Shown here: one piece after another, positions 22,080 through 37,635 of the stretch
How positions within the stretch are numbered: position 1 is the first letter of the stretch
Layout of the letters: each line of letters starts with the position of its first letter
Assembly: GCA_024516035.1 (NCBI GenBank)
Contig: CM044955.1
Location: 12,654,009 to 12,718,008 of the forward strand
Length of the DNA: 64,000 bases
Direction: 5' to 3'
Origin: Bactericera cockerelli
Lineage: Eukaryota; Arthropoda; Insecta; Hemiptera; Triozidae
Notes under the pieces: generated by a model
Databases searched by the model: none
What the model was told of the DNA's origin: nothing
Seen by the model: only the letters and a program-made list of their open reading frames with translations
Position numbers and translations under genes: made by a program

Positions 22080-23896
22080 TTTTTTTTCCTTCTTCTTCAT
22101 TCTCTTGAGTAAAAAGATGATAGCAATAACACAGTGTGTGTGGACTTGAAAAATAAATAAATTGAATTTTCGAACATCATTTACTCATTCTATTCAATTC
22201 AAATTATCAAGAGAGTGATAGATAACCTTCAGTCTTTACTGGTGAAACAGCATTGCCATAATAATTTTAATAAGAAAAATGTCTTTAATAAATTTAAATT
22301 AATACAATATTATTTATTTACATAATTCTTATAGTGTATTCAATTTAAGATATAATATTGGTTTTTTTCGTGTACCATTGAACTGAATCTAAGGATTGGG
22401 ATTCAAAGATATTTTTTTTTTTACTTTGAGTTTAACGCAAGAAGAATAAACCCAACAGTATCTTGAAACAAATTTCAACATTAACTATTCTTTTCAGATT
22501 CCAGTAATTTCTTGTGGACTAATTTTATTTTTGTATTCAATAACTTCAAATTTAGAAGGGGAAAAATAAGATAGTAATAATAGAAGACCGACCCAGACAA
22601 GTACAAACTATTGCCAGTAAAAAAAAAAAACCTATTTTTATTTATGAAACAAAAACTCAAGGACGCAAAGATAGTTAATATAAAATATAACAATAAAGAC
22701 TTGGGAGAATAACTTGGAAATAAACAGAAAAAGCACAAAAATAAATAATAAAAAAGGAAACTAAATTAAAGAAGTCAACTTAAAATGATATAAAATTAAT
22801 CTTATCAATAATAATATATTTTTAACTGTTGAAAAACAAAAGAAAATATTTTTCTAATGTTTTCTATTATAATATTGAAGCCAATGCGAAGTTAGTAGTA
22901 GAGGTAGTGTACTTGAGATTTGGCCTTAATAAAATGGATCATTTCATTTACCTATTAGATCCAGAAGTTAACTTTGTACTTCCTGGGTTAATTATTTTTG
23001 ATCTATTCATTTTTTAAAACAAAATTTCCATAGCCTAATTTTAATCTAGATTTTGTCTATTTTATTGGGCAATAATGATTACAGAAACATTGTTTTGTTT
23101 AAAGAATTTTGCTTCACATTACACTAAGATTTGTAATTCAAAGAGAAAATTAGCCTTTGATATGTTGTGAAATTAGGTATTTGATGAAATGATTGAGGGC
23201 CTCATAACCCAATTTCAACATGAACAAAAAACTAAAGATGTTTTATTTTTAACACTTTAAAATTAAATTACAATAACTGAAGCATTTTAAGGATATAGGT
23301 AAGATACTGAGTATAAAAAGTGCTACCTTCCGAACATGTGTCCTTCTAGGATAAGTAAAATGGAGTATATATTTGTTCATAATGAAGGTTACAACTTTCT
23401 TATGAGTGATGTCAAATATACAAAGTCATAGTTCAGTGTTCAAAATAAACTAAATAAATATAGTTAGGAATGTTTTATGTACATAACCCTTTAGTAATGT
23501 CTTCAACAGATATATTATTGTGAAGAAAAAAATAATTCAAGTAACATACAAATATGTATCAAGAAGAATATGAACAGGGCATTTCATTTCAAGTTCATAG
23601 ATAAAATATCTATTTCTCACAAAATCTTGTTCAACAGTATGCAGTTGATTTTAATTTAAATCTACAGCCAAGTGATTTTAAGAACTGGACCTGGATAATA
23701 TCTTTGTCCTAGAAGAAGGCATTCAACAACAGTTACAACATACTGTAACCATTTCTATCACATTACTTTACTGAGATACATAATTTAATTGAAGGAATCA
23801 CTGATCTGCCAGTATCTATAGAAATATTTATTTATACTTTGTTTCTCATACACAGACATATCATATAAAAAATCTTGTTAGGGTTAGAGTTGTGTT
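22080..23896. other. AT-rich spacer, includes the 3' untranslated region of Arf1
   Basis: No coding region or recurrent repeat is visible. The right part should be the Arf1 3' UTR on the minus strand; the polyadenylation site cannot be fixed. Confidence 0.45.
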
Positions 23897-27041
<3,145 letters not shown>

Positions 27042-28469
27042 CTACCTGAAATGAGAAAATATTAAAATTAATTCACTAATGTTGTAGATAATGAGCAATT
27101 ATCTTTTCAAGGGGTATTACATTGATTGGTATCTACAGTACATAAGAATAATAAAAGAGAACTCAACAACTTTTTAACCCTAGAATGCTACATATTAGTC
27201 ATTTTGACCAACACATAGAGAAAACACTAACACAGGTCATTTTTCCTACTTACACTTATCATAGCCTAAACTCCAGATATGCTATGACAATTTAGTTCTC
27301 AGTTGATTCTTTGAAAAATATTGCTTGAGTTATTTTTCTATTGCAAGTTATTCAAATTTCCGTAAATTATAGGTGGACAATTATGTGAGTCAGTGTGATG
27401 TTTTACTGACTATCATCTTGCTAGCACTCAAAGATATGAAGAAACAAAAAACAATTGAATAAAACCTGTGACTATTTTGTATGTTCTACAGCATGATTTA
27501 GTAATGCTGTGTTCACTCATTTACCTATCCAAGTATACTAAATTATCATGTTTCTCATCAAGGCAGCCCTGAGAAATAATTTTAATAGTTTTCCACCACC
27601 CTAATTCTCAGATGATTCCTAACTGAGAAACTACAGAACTTTCAGAAAATTTAAACCTTAAGGTGATGTAATTTTCACTATCAAGGTATTTGTATGTACC
27701 TTACTAAATAAATTTGATAACTCTAGGAATGGTGAATTGGAACTATTGCTACACTGAGTTCCACATCAGTCAAAATAACTGGATTGGAGTGAAATTTTGT
27801 CAGTATCAAAGTACAGTAAGACATGTTGCTGACATCAACATGATAATAGATGCCACACATGAAAACATTAGATCAGGGTAAGGTCATGAAACCAAGCTTT
27901 GAAAATTTGAGTTCCAAATAAGCCTGTGTAGGAAAAATTACACAATAACCTGACTGTTTAAAACAATTTATATTAATAGTCTGATGTAATTTTAAGCTTG
28001 GTGATTCATAAACTTTCATAGAAACCACAGTTTTACTCTACGTCACGCCTGAAGCCGAATATTTTATGTATGATTTCCACAACAATACAAAGTAGCTATA
28101 AAATTCTCTTGACTGAAATTTAGCTTGAAATTATGACTTAACAAAACAACTGTCATGGGTAGAACTAGAAAAACTCCCACTTATCCTTAATTTCATCAGT
28201 TATTGAAAGAGTACTCATCCATTCTCAAGAAAATGAAACTTACAGGATTACAGGAAAGTATTGAAAGAAATGGAACGGCCAATCTTTTGTTAACTCACCA
28301 CCTGTCGGCAAGCTCAGAGCAATACTCCACCCTTTAAAAGGACTATTAAAATGGAACTAGAGAAAATTTTAAGATGTACACAAGAGACACATAAACCTTG
28401 TACAATTAACTTGATAACTTACTTCAATGGGAAAAACTAAATTCAATAAAACACACAATAAATCACAAA

Positions 28470-28760
28470 AATTAAAGGAATTTATATTCTACGTTGCCAA
28501 TATGGCGGCCTCTTGGAATGAGAAGATTTTTTGATGTTGTGCCACGTAAGGGTAGGAGTAAAATAATTTCATTGGTTGATTCGGGTCACGTGATAATCAT
28601 GAACATTCGGACAACTTTCAAAATAATTCCATCATGCCATCGACCTCCACCGATACAGAATGTAACGAAACAGCGGTACAATGGGTTTTGGTGATTCCTC
28701 GCTCGACTTTCCACCGGTTTTCGCTTGAATAGAGAACCACTAACCACGTGATTAATATTT
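28470..28760. promoter_or_regulatory. probable Arf1 promoter and first-exon region
   Basis: This short stretch upstream of Arf1 is less AT-rich than its surroundings. It holds GCCAATATGGCGGCC (28495-28509; contains an ATGGCGGC YY1-like core on the plus strand) and two CACGTG E-boxes (about 28587 and 28745). Assignment as promoter is inference from position and base composition. Confidence 0.35.
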
Positions 28761-28789
28761 CTAAGGATGAGGATGGATTGTGATGGAAT

Positions 28790-29770
28790 AACCAGTGCCG
28801 GATTAAGGTTGCGCGGGGCCCTTGGCAATTTCAAGGCGCGGGGCCCCAAAATTGTACTGAGTTTATGATAAAATAGAACTGAGTTTTTAGAACCTTGAAA
28901 TCGAAGCCAAGTGTCCTGAGCACCAATTTATAATAGTATCCAAAACGATGGCAATATTTTTTCCGAATAATAGTATTATGAAAAGAATTATGCTAAGATG
29001 TGTAGAAAGTAGATCATCTATTTCTATGAAGATTTTATCGCTAGTATTGAATGCTACTTTTTTAAAAGGTAACTTTCCAAATTAATTCCAAACAATCAAA
29101 AGACACTTCGAAAATGTCCAAAGATTTTTTTTCTTGCAAGTCTTGAAAAACAATCCAAACCATCGAGATAAGTAAATTTGACGGCGCCGCAGGCCCAATT
29201 TTTGCAAAGTTATGGGGTAAAAAGTACTCGGAAAATGAATAAAAAAAGATATCTTGAAAAATTCATTAAAAGCGCCGCGTCTATAATGAAGATCATTGGT
29301 TAAGATGTCGATAAAGCCGATCCCTGAGCACTCAGATGGCACTGGGTTTGATGGCAGAGATTAACTAAGGCGATAATCACATCCTTTGCCAATACTATTC
29401 TTTTTAAATACGAGTAATTATATTATATTATATAGAGAGCCGCAGGCAAAAGGTATAGAGATCTACCTATTTTCATATACGAGTATGTGGTCGATTTTAA
29501 GGGGGGCCCCGTGGTTTTTCTTTTAATATTTTGCTCAACTGGCTGTGATTTTATTTAATATTAAAATCCAGAAAAACCGAGTTAAAGGTCATTCAAAAAC
29601 ACTTATAATTTATGTAAGCTGCTCGAAACGCGGGGCCCCAAAAATCGCGGGGAACTTGGCATCTACCAAATCTGACATATTGGTAGGTAATCCGCTAATG
29701 TCTATGTGGTTGATCATTGTTTATTCAAGGAATAGATAACAATAGGGAACCCCGCGCTTTTCTTTCAATT
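28790..29770. repeat. degraded transposon with GGGGCCC-rich termini
   Basis: Starts ACCAGTGCCGGATTAAGGTT followed by GCGCGGGGCCC, with further GGGGCCCC blocks at about 28841, 29504 and 29632 and AACCCCGCGC at 29750. The CCGGATTAAGG end is commonly seen on animal DNA transposons. Borders and superfamily cannot be fixed. Confidence 0.45.
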
Positions 29771-29876
29771 TATGTACTTTGTTGTGAGTGTGTGATTTCA
29801 CTTTTATTTCGTTTTCTTCTTCTTCTTACTCATTATCCAAAAGTACCTAGTGTAAGCTTTTAAAAAACCCATAATA

Positions 29877-29976
29877 NNNNNNNNNNNNNNNNNNNNNNNN
29901 NNNNNNNNNNNNNNNNNNNNNNNNNNNNNNNNNNNNNNNNNNNNNNNNNNNNNNNNNNNNNNNNNNNNNNNNNNNN
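29877..29976. other. assembly gap, exactly 100 N
   Basis: One hundred consecutive N. The round size suggests a scaffold join of unknown length. It lies between the last visible Usp5 exon and Arf1, where the missing Usp5 exons should be. Confidence 0.99.
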
Positions 29977-31364
29977 TTAACCTAAAAATATGTGGAATTT
30001 CACAGTATCATTGTATGGGTCAAGATGTGTTAATCTCCTTAGTTGGGGTGATTTTACTGTATTATAATATTGATAAAAATTACTCTTGAAAATTGATAAC
30101 TTGAGTAGGTATTTTAAATAAGAATCTTCTTATACAGGGTGGACCAAAAAAACGTTTACACCCGTTAATGGTAGATTACTGACGACATTTCCAGCCCGGA
30201 TCTGCAATCCATTTTTTCAGATTCGTCTTTATAACTGCACAAAGTGATTTTTTGCAACTTTCTGAAAAAGTCCGACTTTGGCTTATTCTTCAGGTCAGAA
30301 CTTTTTTCCTGTTAAAGATGAGTTGGTTCTGAACAATTCTGCAGAAAGCCAATAAAATTTCGATGTTTCTAGTTACACTACTTTGTTTTTTACGGTTTGG
30401 TTTGTCATATTTTTTTACACTTGAACAGAAAAAAAAACACACGAAAAAACTTTTTTACTACATAAAACACTCGACATTTGTCCGAACAAATTTTGGCACA
30501 GACACGGGCAAGTTTGATAAAAGTTGGCGGCCGCCCCGAGGATGCTAAAAAATAATTTTACGATTTTTTATCACGTGATCTTCTGGGAAAAACTATTAGA
30601 TGTTTGCCAAAAACTCATCAAAAATCCTAAGAGTTTTCTAGCTGTAGACTGTGTAAGGGCGTCTTGTATTGTTTACCAAAATTGTTTACATTGCTTTTTT
30701 TGAATACCGCGGTCTCACAAGCCTTCATCAGCCAGTTTAGGAAAATTCAAATGATAATTTTCGTGCTTTTAAGATTGTCAGTGGTGTTAGCTAAATGTGG
30801 TAGTGCTAAGAGTGTTAGTCGCATGACCGAGGTTCAATTCTCGGCGGTCAATATTATTTTAACTATTAAAAAAATCTGATGGAATATTTTATTTATACCT
30901 GTATCTGACCTGTTGTAACACCAACAACTTATGGTTTTTTTGGGGGTAATACCATCTGTAAATTGAGTTATATCAGATACTATTGGTATCACAATACACA
31001 TTATTACTTATTATTCATGTGAGCCCCTGAGAGACTGCCTTGATAATGTAAGGATGGTTTTTCTTATGCTTCCCTACGAGAGAAAAAAAAACTAGATTTT
31101 CCTAACGAAAATTGAGTTTATGAAATGAAGCCAGGTAAATATGTAGGTAGGTTCTTCTATCAGAAACAATACTAATTAAATAACAAATATTTATCGATTG
31201 CCAACTCTTCATAGAAATATTGAAAAAAAAACAAGAAAATATTTTGTAAAATGAATAAACTTTTGCAGTCTTCATTATGTTTTATACTATTTTGATATAA
31301 ACAAAAAGGTATTAAAAAAAAAAAAAAACATTTTGTGTTAGTATGTTCAATGAGAAACGATTAG

Positions 31365-31440
31365 AAGCGCACGATTAGCTCAGTGGTAAGCTAGTCAATT
31401 GCCATGCGGAAGATCCCACCCCGGTCCGAACGCCAGAGCC
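31365..31440 (+). repeat. tRNA-Gly-like SINE head
   Basis: GCACGATTAGCTCAGTGGTA followed by ATTGCCATGCGGAAGATC matches the head at 12524. Box B is decayed (GGTCCGAACGC). Confidence 0.6.
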
Positions 31441-31554
31441 AGCAAGAAATTCATGACTACAAAATAAAAATAAATAAATGTGTTTCTTTGTGTTATTATA
31501 TCATAATTTTTAGTGGGCAGCGCAGAATTATAGGACTTTACCATATCTTTTAAT

Positions 31555-31757
31555 ATCCTAATATCTTATTTTTGCCTATAATTCCGCCACTGGTCGCTGC
31601 TCACATTAAAGTAGCTACTCATTTTTCCTCACGAGGTATGAGTGGACCCCGAACACCCAAGAACAAAGCAGAAAAAATCCTGTCCCGCTGGGGATCGAAC
31701 CCAGGTCACCGTGCGTGCAATGGCTAGCGCGCTAACTCACTCGGCCACGGTGACTTC
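31555..31757 (-). repeat. tRNA-derived SINE, family A
   Basis: Clear head on the minus strand: GTCACCGTGGCCGAGTGAGT, box B GGTTCGATCCC, then the body GGGGTCCACTCATACCTCGT and GCGACCAGTGGCGGAATTAT. The head resembles tRNA-Ser/Leu in box A. Confidence 0.85.
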
Positions 31758-31910
31758 TGACTACAAAATAAAAAAGACTGTTGCCATTTTTTATTTAGCC
31801 ATAGTACACACTTTGGATTCTCCTCACACAAATTTTTGAAACCAATGGTGACTTTAGTACCTTAGTTCGAACTCAGAACTGTCCCTCTACCTTCTACCTT
31901 CTTGCCTCTC

Positions 31911-31938
31911 TCTCTTTCGCTCTCTCTCTCTATCTCTA

Positions 31939-31972
<34 letters not shown>

Positions 31973-31975
31973 CCC
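31911..31975. repeat. CT/CTAT microsatellite
   Basis: Pyrimidine dinucleotide run of about 65 bp, mostly CT with a few TAT interruptions. Confidence 0.9.
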
Positions 31976-31988
31976 CTTCTCAATTCCC

Positions 31989-32250
31989 TCAGAGGAACTG
32001 TTGGAAGTGGCGTCCACCTTCCTGGATGCAACGGTTGAACCTCTTCATCATGTTCCGTCGAATGTTGCGGAAGATTCCAGGTTTTTCTGTCAGGTCATCT
32101 AATGCCAACAGGATTCTTGCTACCAGACTCTGCTACTCTTGCGTCTCCACTGGTATTTCGTAAACTATGTTTTTCACGTGATCCCAAATGTTCCGGTTGG
32201 CAGCTCCATATGCTAAATGCATATCTGCCATTTCAGCATCCGAATAATAA
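31989..32250 (-). pseudogene. decayed transposase: N-terminal HTH piece joined to C-terminal piece
   Basis: In one minus-strand frame, an ADMHLAYGAANRN segment resembling the first helix of the N-terminal domain of insect IS630/mariner-like transposases runs directly into a C-terminal segment (IWDHVKNIVYEIP ... RFNRCIQEGGRHFQQFL) ending at a stop. A TAG interrupts the frame after PVETQE. The catalytic DDE region is missing entirely, so this is an internal-deletion derivative. Recognition of the family is from memory. Confidence 0.65.
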
Positions 32251-32970
32251 TATTTATGTAACTTGTACTTAAAAAAAACTCAAGAAGTTTAAAGATAATA
32301 TTTCATAGAATGCAGAAAAATATGCTTGAAAACTATCATCGAGAAACAAACAATCATTCATTTGACTGGCCTTTAATTAATTCCAAGGAAAATAATTATC
32401 AGACATAAATTAGCTAATTACTCTTTGAGTACAAGACGACCCTACACGGTCAACACTTTTAAGATTTTGAACATCATTTTTTGAGACTTACCTGGTTCGT
32501 TTTCCCAGAAGATCACGTAATAAAAAATCGTAAAATTATTTTTTAGCATCCTTGGGTTGGCCGCCAACTTTTATCAAACTTGCCCGGGTCTGTGCCAAAA
32601 TTTGCTCGGGCAAATCTTGAGTGTTTCAAAGTGTAAAAAACTTACATGAGAATTTTTTTTCTATTCAGGTGTCAAAAAAGATGCGAAACCAAACCGTAAA
32701 AAACAAAGTAGTGTAGCTAAAAACATCGAAATTTTGTTGGCTTTCTGCAGAATTTTTCAGAATCAACTCATCTTTAACAGGAAAAAAGTTCGGACCTGAA
32801 GAATAAGCTAAAGTCGGACTTTTTCAGAAAGTTGCAAAAAATCACTTTGTGCAGTTATAAAGGCGAATCCGAGAAAACGGATTGCAGATCCGGGCTGGAA
32901 ATGTCGTCAGTAATCTACCATTAACGGGTGTAAACGTTTTTTTGGTCCACCCTGTATGTATTCAACTCAC

Positions 32971-35436
32971 TTTGAAACAACTCTGACCTCTCCATCCCAA
33001 GTCCCTGCTAAAGCTTCAAGCTCAGCCAGTCGCCTAGCACTCTCTGCTTTAAGGATGGCTTCAACGGTGGCAGTTACCTGTGAATAAAGAAGAGGAATAT
33101 ATAATTGATTAAACAGTGACAAAAGGTCCAGCTATAGTAAATACTACAAGAGGAACTTTTGGTGTAATAGCCACAGGCAATACAAACCATGTGAACCATA
33201 AATGCCATCATAAAATTCCAGTACTTCACAATAATGTGACCAGTTGAATTGGTATATGTACAAATGTTACAATACAACAAAAGTTCATCTTCATTCTATT
33301 GCTCCACAAATTGTTTGATCATATTAATACTTACCCCTCAAACAACTTAATTAAAAACAGTTTCAGCCTATAAAAACATATTTTGTGACCAACTTTATTT
33401 TTTTCTTATGTCAGTTTCCATTTTTTGAGGTCCTCATTATATGTATTTATTAGTAACAGCACTTTTACATGCATAACAAAAATGCATTGGTGATGCACTT
33501 GTTTACTGTGGACACACTTTAAAACAAACTCTTACATTTGAAGGCAGTTTCTCATTTGGATAAGATATCATGGTGTGGCTTGGGAGAACAACAACATGAT
33601 ATTTCTCTTGAATATCATATTTCTTTTTACTGGCATCTGGATCAAATCCTCCTTCAACTCCAATAGCTAACCTTGTGATTTTCTTTTCAGGATGACCATC
33701 ATTTTGGCTTGCGTCTGATTTATCCTGTAGAAAAGTCAAAAAATTGAGTGACAATATTTATAAAACAGGATTAGATTTAATCTATGTGGACACTATCCCC
33801 TAACTTGGACTATGGTGCGCTGTGATAGGTTGAAACTCTAACTTGAGGGCATGTCTGCCTTAGCTAACGTCAATCCTGTTTGATAATGTGGCCTGTGATT
33901 TGATTTCTACTGAACACATTTAGCCAAAATTTTGAGTGGTTATTCATGAGATGTTATAAAAAACTCAGGCAATTCAGATTACTCAATTTACAAAAGACAA
34001 GCTTTTTCATAGCTGAGTTTTCTAGAAGAAAAAAAAGGAGTCTTAATAGAAACAAGATTTGTTTGACCTAAGTAGAAACATGAAAAAAGGGTTTAAAGAA
34101 GGAAAAAAAAAAAGATTTCATTTGTTTAATAGGTCTAATCTTGGAATTTTTTAAAGCATATTATCTTGTGGCTTTTTAGAATTCAACTTTTAATGTCATA
34201 TCATAAATAAAATTATAATTAGGTTAAGGTACTCGGTTTTTGATGGCCACAGTTATGAAGCAAGAATTGATACTGCATCAAATTTAATACAAAATTTAGG
34301 TGTAGATATATAAGACATATACCTAACCTATTTATAGTTGGTAGGTACCATTTTGATATAGTGCTAAAAAAAAAAACAAAAAAATTACAAAATATGTTGC
34401 TTCAGTGAAGACACTATGCTGCAGATCTAGCCATAACATGTCTCGTACATAGAGAAGGAATGATTATTTTACTGTGAAGTACCTCAAGCAGAGTTTTGGT
34501 TCTTTTAATATGAAGATATACATTGCTGTCAGTTTTCTGCAGGTGTTGTTCAAGGAAATCTTTGCCAACTCCTAAGAATGTTTTCAAGCATACGTACAAT
34601 CCAGTTTCATAGTCCTGTAAACAGAAAATTATAAGAATTAATAACTAAACATATATGTGGCAGCATCATTTGTTCGAAATTGGCTTATTACTAACTTTCT
34701 AATAAAGTATACAATTTCACAAGACCTCTGAACAATTCTTAGTAGGTATCACAGCATTATTACTTTTTTTACTCAGATAATGCCACCACTGGTTATTAAC
34801 ACATATGAGACGGGTCCTATTTTCTATAGTTTGTACGCTGAGCTGGGACGGCTTCAAATTAGGGTATGTGTTCCAAATATGATAACAACAAAAAAAAAAT
34901 TGGGACGGGCGAGTACAAAAATATATAATAGCATTATCTGTGCCCACCGGTGGGTCACGTTAAAAGAGAAATTGAAAAAAAAACGTGACCCACCGGTGGG
35001 CACGCCGTCTCATACGTGTTAAGTGTTGTTACTCAAATACGAATAATTTCTCATTTAAGATCTAGATCTAGTGCTATGAGTGAATCACCAATATCCAAAT
35101 AGAGCAGAAAAAATTATACCCTGTTGGGGATCAAATTTATCTGCCATTTTTTAAAATTGATTTCATTACATACATATTTCACTTCTCAGGAGATTTGAAA
35201 GTAGTCTAAATCTAAAACTAGTTCATGGAAAAATGTACATATACAAGGGCAGTTCATAGATAACTTTCCTTGGGCAAGAGTTGAAAGTTTCAATTTTATT
35301 GAAGACTAGCAGATTTTGTGCTTACCGGTGTGTCATAGGAATAGATGCATTCATCTTTGTACACTTTGCTCTGGGCAGATGGCAGACGTACGTTATTCTG
35401 AAAGCTCTCGGAAAATTGGTCTAGAGAGTCGACCAT
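32971..35436 (-). CDS. Usp5: ubiquitin carboxyl-terminal hydrolase 5 (isopeptidase T), N-terminal part only
   Basis: Four exons on the minus strand: 35436-35326, 34614-34483, 33724-33536, 33077-32971, all in phase, encoding about the first 179 residues. KDECIYSYDTP, GLYVCLKTFLGVGK, VYLHIKRTK, TRLAIGVEGGFD and TWDGEVRVVSK match the N-terminal cryptic UBP-type zinc-finger region of USP5/USP13. USP5 disassembles unanchored polyubiquitin chains and recycles ubiquitin. The fourth exon ends in a good donor (AA|GTGAGT), but the canonical UBP finger, catalytic Cys and His boxes and UBA domains do not appear before Arf1. A transposon begins 16 bp past that donor and a 100-N gap lies further down. Either the rest is in unassembled sequence, or the scaffold is misjoined, or this is a truncated copy. 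USP13 is the alternative paralogue. Confidence 0.88.
34725..35130 (-). repeat. family A SINE interrupted by a piggyBac-like MITE, Usp5 intron 1
   Basis: Left part (TAATGCCACCACTGGTTATT) and right part (CAATATCCAAATAGAGCAGA) correspond to adjacent parts of the family A body, with the MITE at 34800-35018 between them. The tRNA head is largely decayed. Confidence 0.6.
34800..35018. mobile_element. piggyBac-like MITE flanked by TTAA
   Basis: A 219-bp element lies between TTAA copies at 34796-34799 and 35019-35022. Its ends are CACATATGAGACGG and CCGTCTCATACGTG, one mismatch. Inside is a perfect inverted repeat of about 22 bp (GTGCCCACCGGTGGGTCACG and its complement, 34940-35002), and the right half of that repeat abuts the right terminus. 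TTAA duplication is the hallmark of piggyBac-type transposition. Confidence 0.85.
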
Positions 35437-35715
35437 TGTTATCTATGAGTTGCTAAAATCACAAATTCTTAATTTCTTATCAAATAACCACAATTTGAAG
35501 AGAATTAAAATTGAAAAGTGACTAATCTAATCTCACTAATCTTCAAATGTCTGCGCCTTGCCGCTTACCGGAGTCGCTGGTAGCTCAGAAATCTGTAACT
35601 TAAATTAAGTTATATAAATCTGTGAATTAACTTTCAGGGCCGAACAATAGAATAGGATCAGTAGGATATTTCAAATAAAGCGAACCGTCCCTCAACTTTA
35701 GAGATTCAATCAATG

Positions 35716-35905
35716 GCCGTATTTTTCTTTGTAACCAAAGTGGATGCAACTGGAATGAAATGAACAAACTGGAAGCAAGTCATTTTTCTTTTGGAAGAGG
35801 AAAAATCTTCTTTAACTGGAAGAAAATTCTTGCTTCCAGTTCTGTCATAGGTTAAGTCCATTGTTTATCTTTTGCATCCACTTTGGTTAGAAAGAAAAAT
35901 ACGGC
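35716..35905. mobile_element. short palindromic MITE between Usp5 and MK2
   Basis: Ends GCCGTATTTTTCTTTGTAAC and its near-complement (one mismatch), extending through CCAAAGTGGATGCAA to about 35 bp. A second inner pair is ACTGGAAGCAAG/CTTGCTTCCAGT. No target duplication is clear. It sits in the divergent intergenic region shared by the two genes. Confidence 0.75.
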
Positions 35906-36492
35906 TTCTCACTCTCTCTAAAGTAATTTTGTGGGCCCTCATTGGACTTGACAAGGACCTACTAGGATAGAATAATTTTTTGGCAATGTGGTAATTTAAA
36001 TTTTTAAACCCTAATAAGAAAAATCTTTTTAAAAATCTGTGGTACGTTATCAATGTAAAGTCAGTCATTTGGCAACACTGCTTGTGATAAAAAAAAAACA
36101 ACTTTTGAAATATTATTTATTTATTTTTAATTAAAAAAAAATATTTGGGCTTTCCTGTCTGTCTACTTGTAAAGTGTTTTTGTGTGTTTCTGAGTTGAAA
36201 TTCTTGAATTCTTGTGCAAATAACAATAATGAAGTATCTTATATTTCACAATTCATCAGCCCCAGTTATTCCTGGTCTTCATAAAATTAAAACCTTGAAT
36301 CGATATTGTGAGATCAGATACTAAACTCTCACCTTTTTCTTAAATAACTGGAAGATAATCAAATAAGATAGTGTTTTATATAAGTGACAAAACATCTAGC
36401 TTTGACAGGTTAGTGTAATGACCTTAATTCACAATTCTGTCTCATAGTTCCTCTCTAATCAAATTGTATTTGTGTCATCTAGTGATTCATAA

Positions 36493-37635
<1,143 letters not shown>

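Larger units (their letters stand above)
30135..32954. mobile_element. CAGGGTG long-TIR element, TA-flanked, Tc1/mariner-like, non-autonomous
   Basis: Ends CAGGGTGGACCAAAAAAACG and its complement, with TA on both sides. Arms are about 460 bp (30135-30595 and 32495-32954) with scattered mismatches. The centre holds a tRNA-like head (30790-30850), a tRNA-Gly-like head (31365-31440), a family A SINE (31555-31757), a CT microsatellite (31911-31975) and a decayed transposase fragment (31989-32250). TA flanks and the transposase remnant support the IS630/Tc1/mariner group. Confidence 0.85.

Noticed and set aside
28495..28509. A confident YY1 core promoter for Arf1
   Set aside because: The ATGGCGGC motif is on the strand opposite to Arf1, and the same core also appears inside the transposon arms at about 60929 and 62247, so it is weak evidence.
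28586..28849. An 87-codon minus-strand frame as a missing Usp5 exon
   Set aside because: No similarity to the UBP zinc finger or any later Usp5 region; it runs through the Arf1 promoter and a transposon end.
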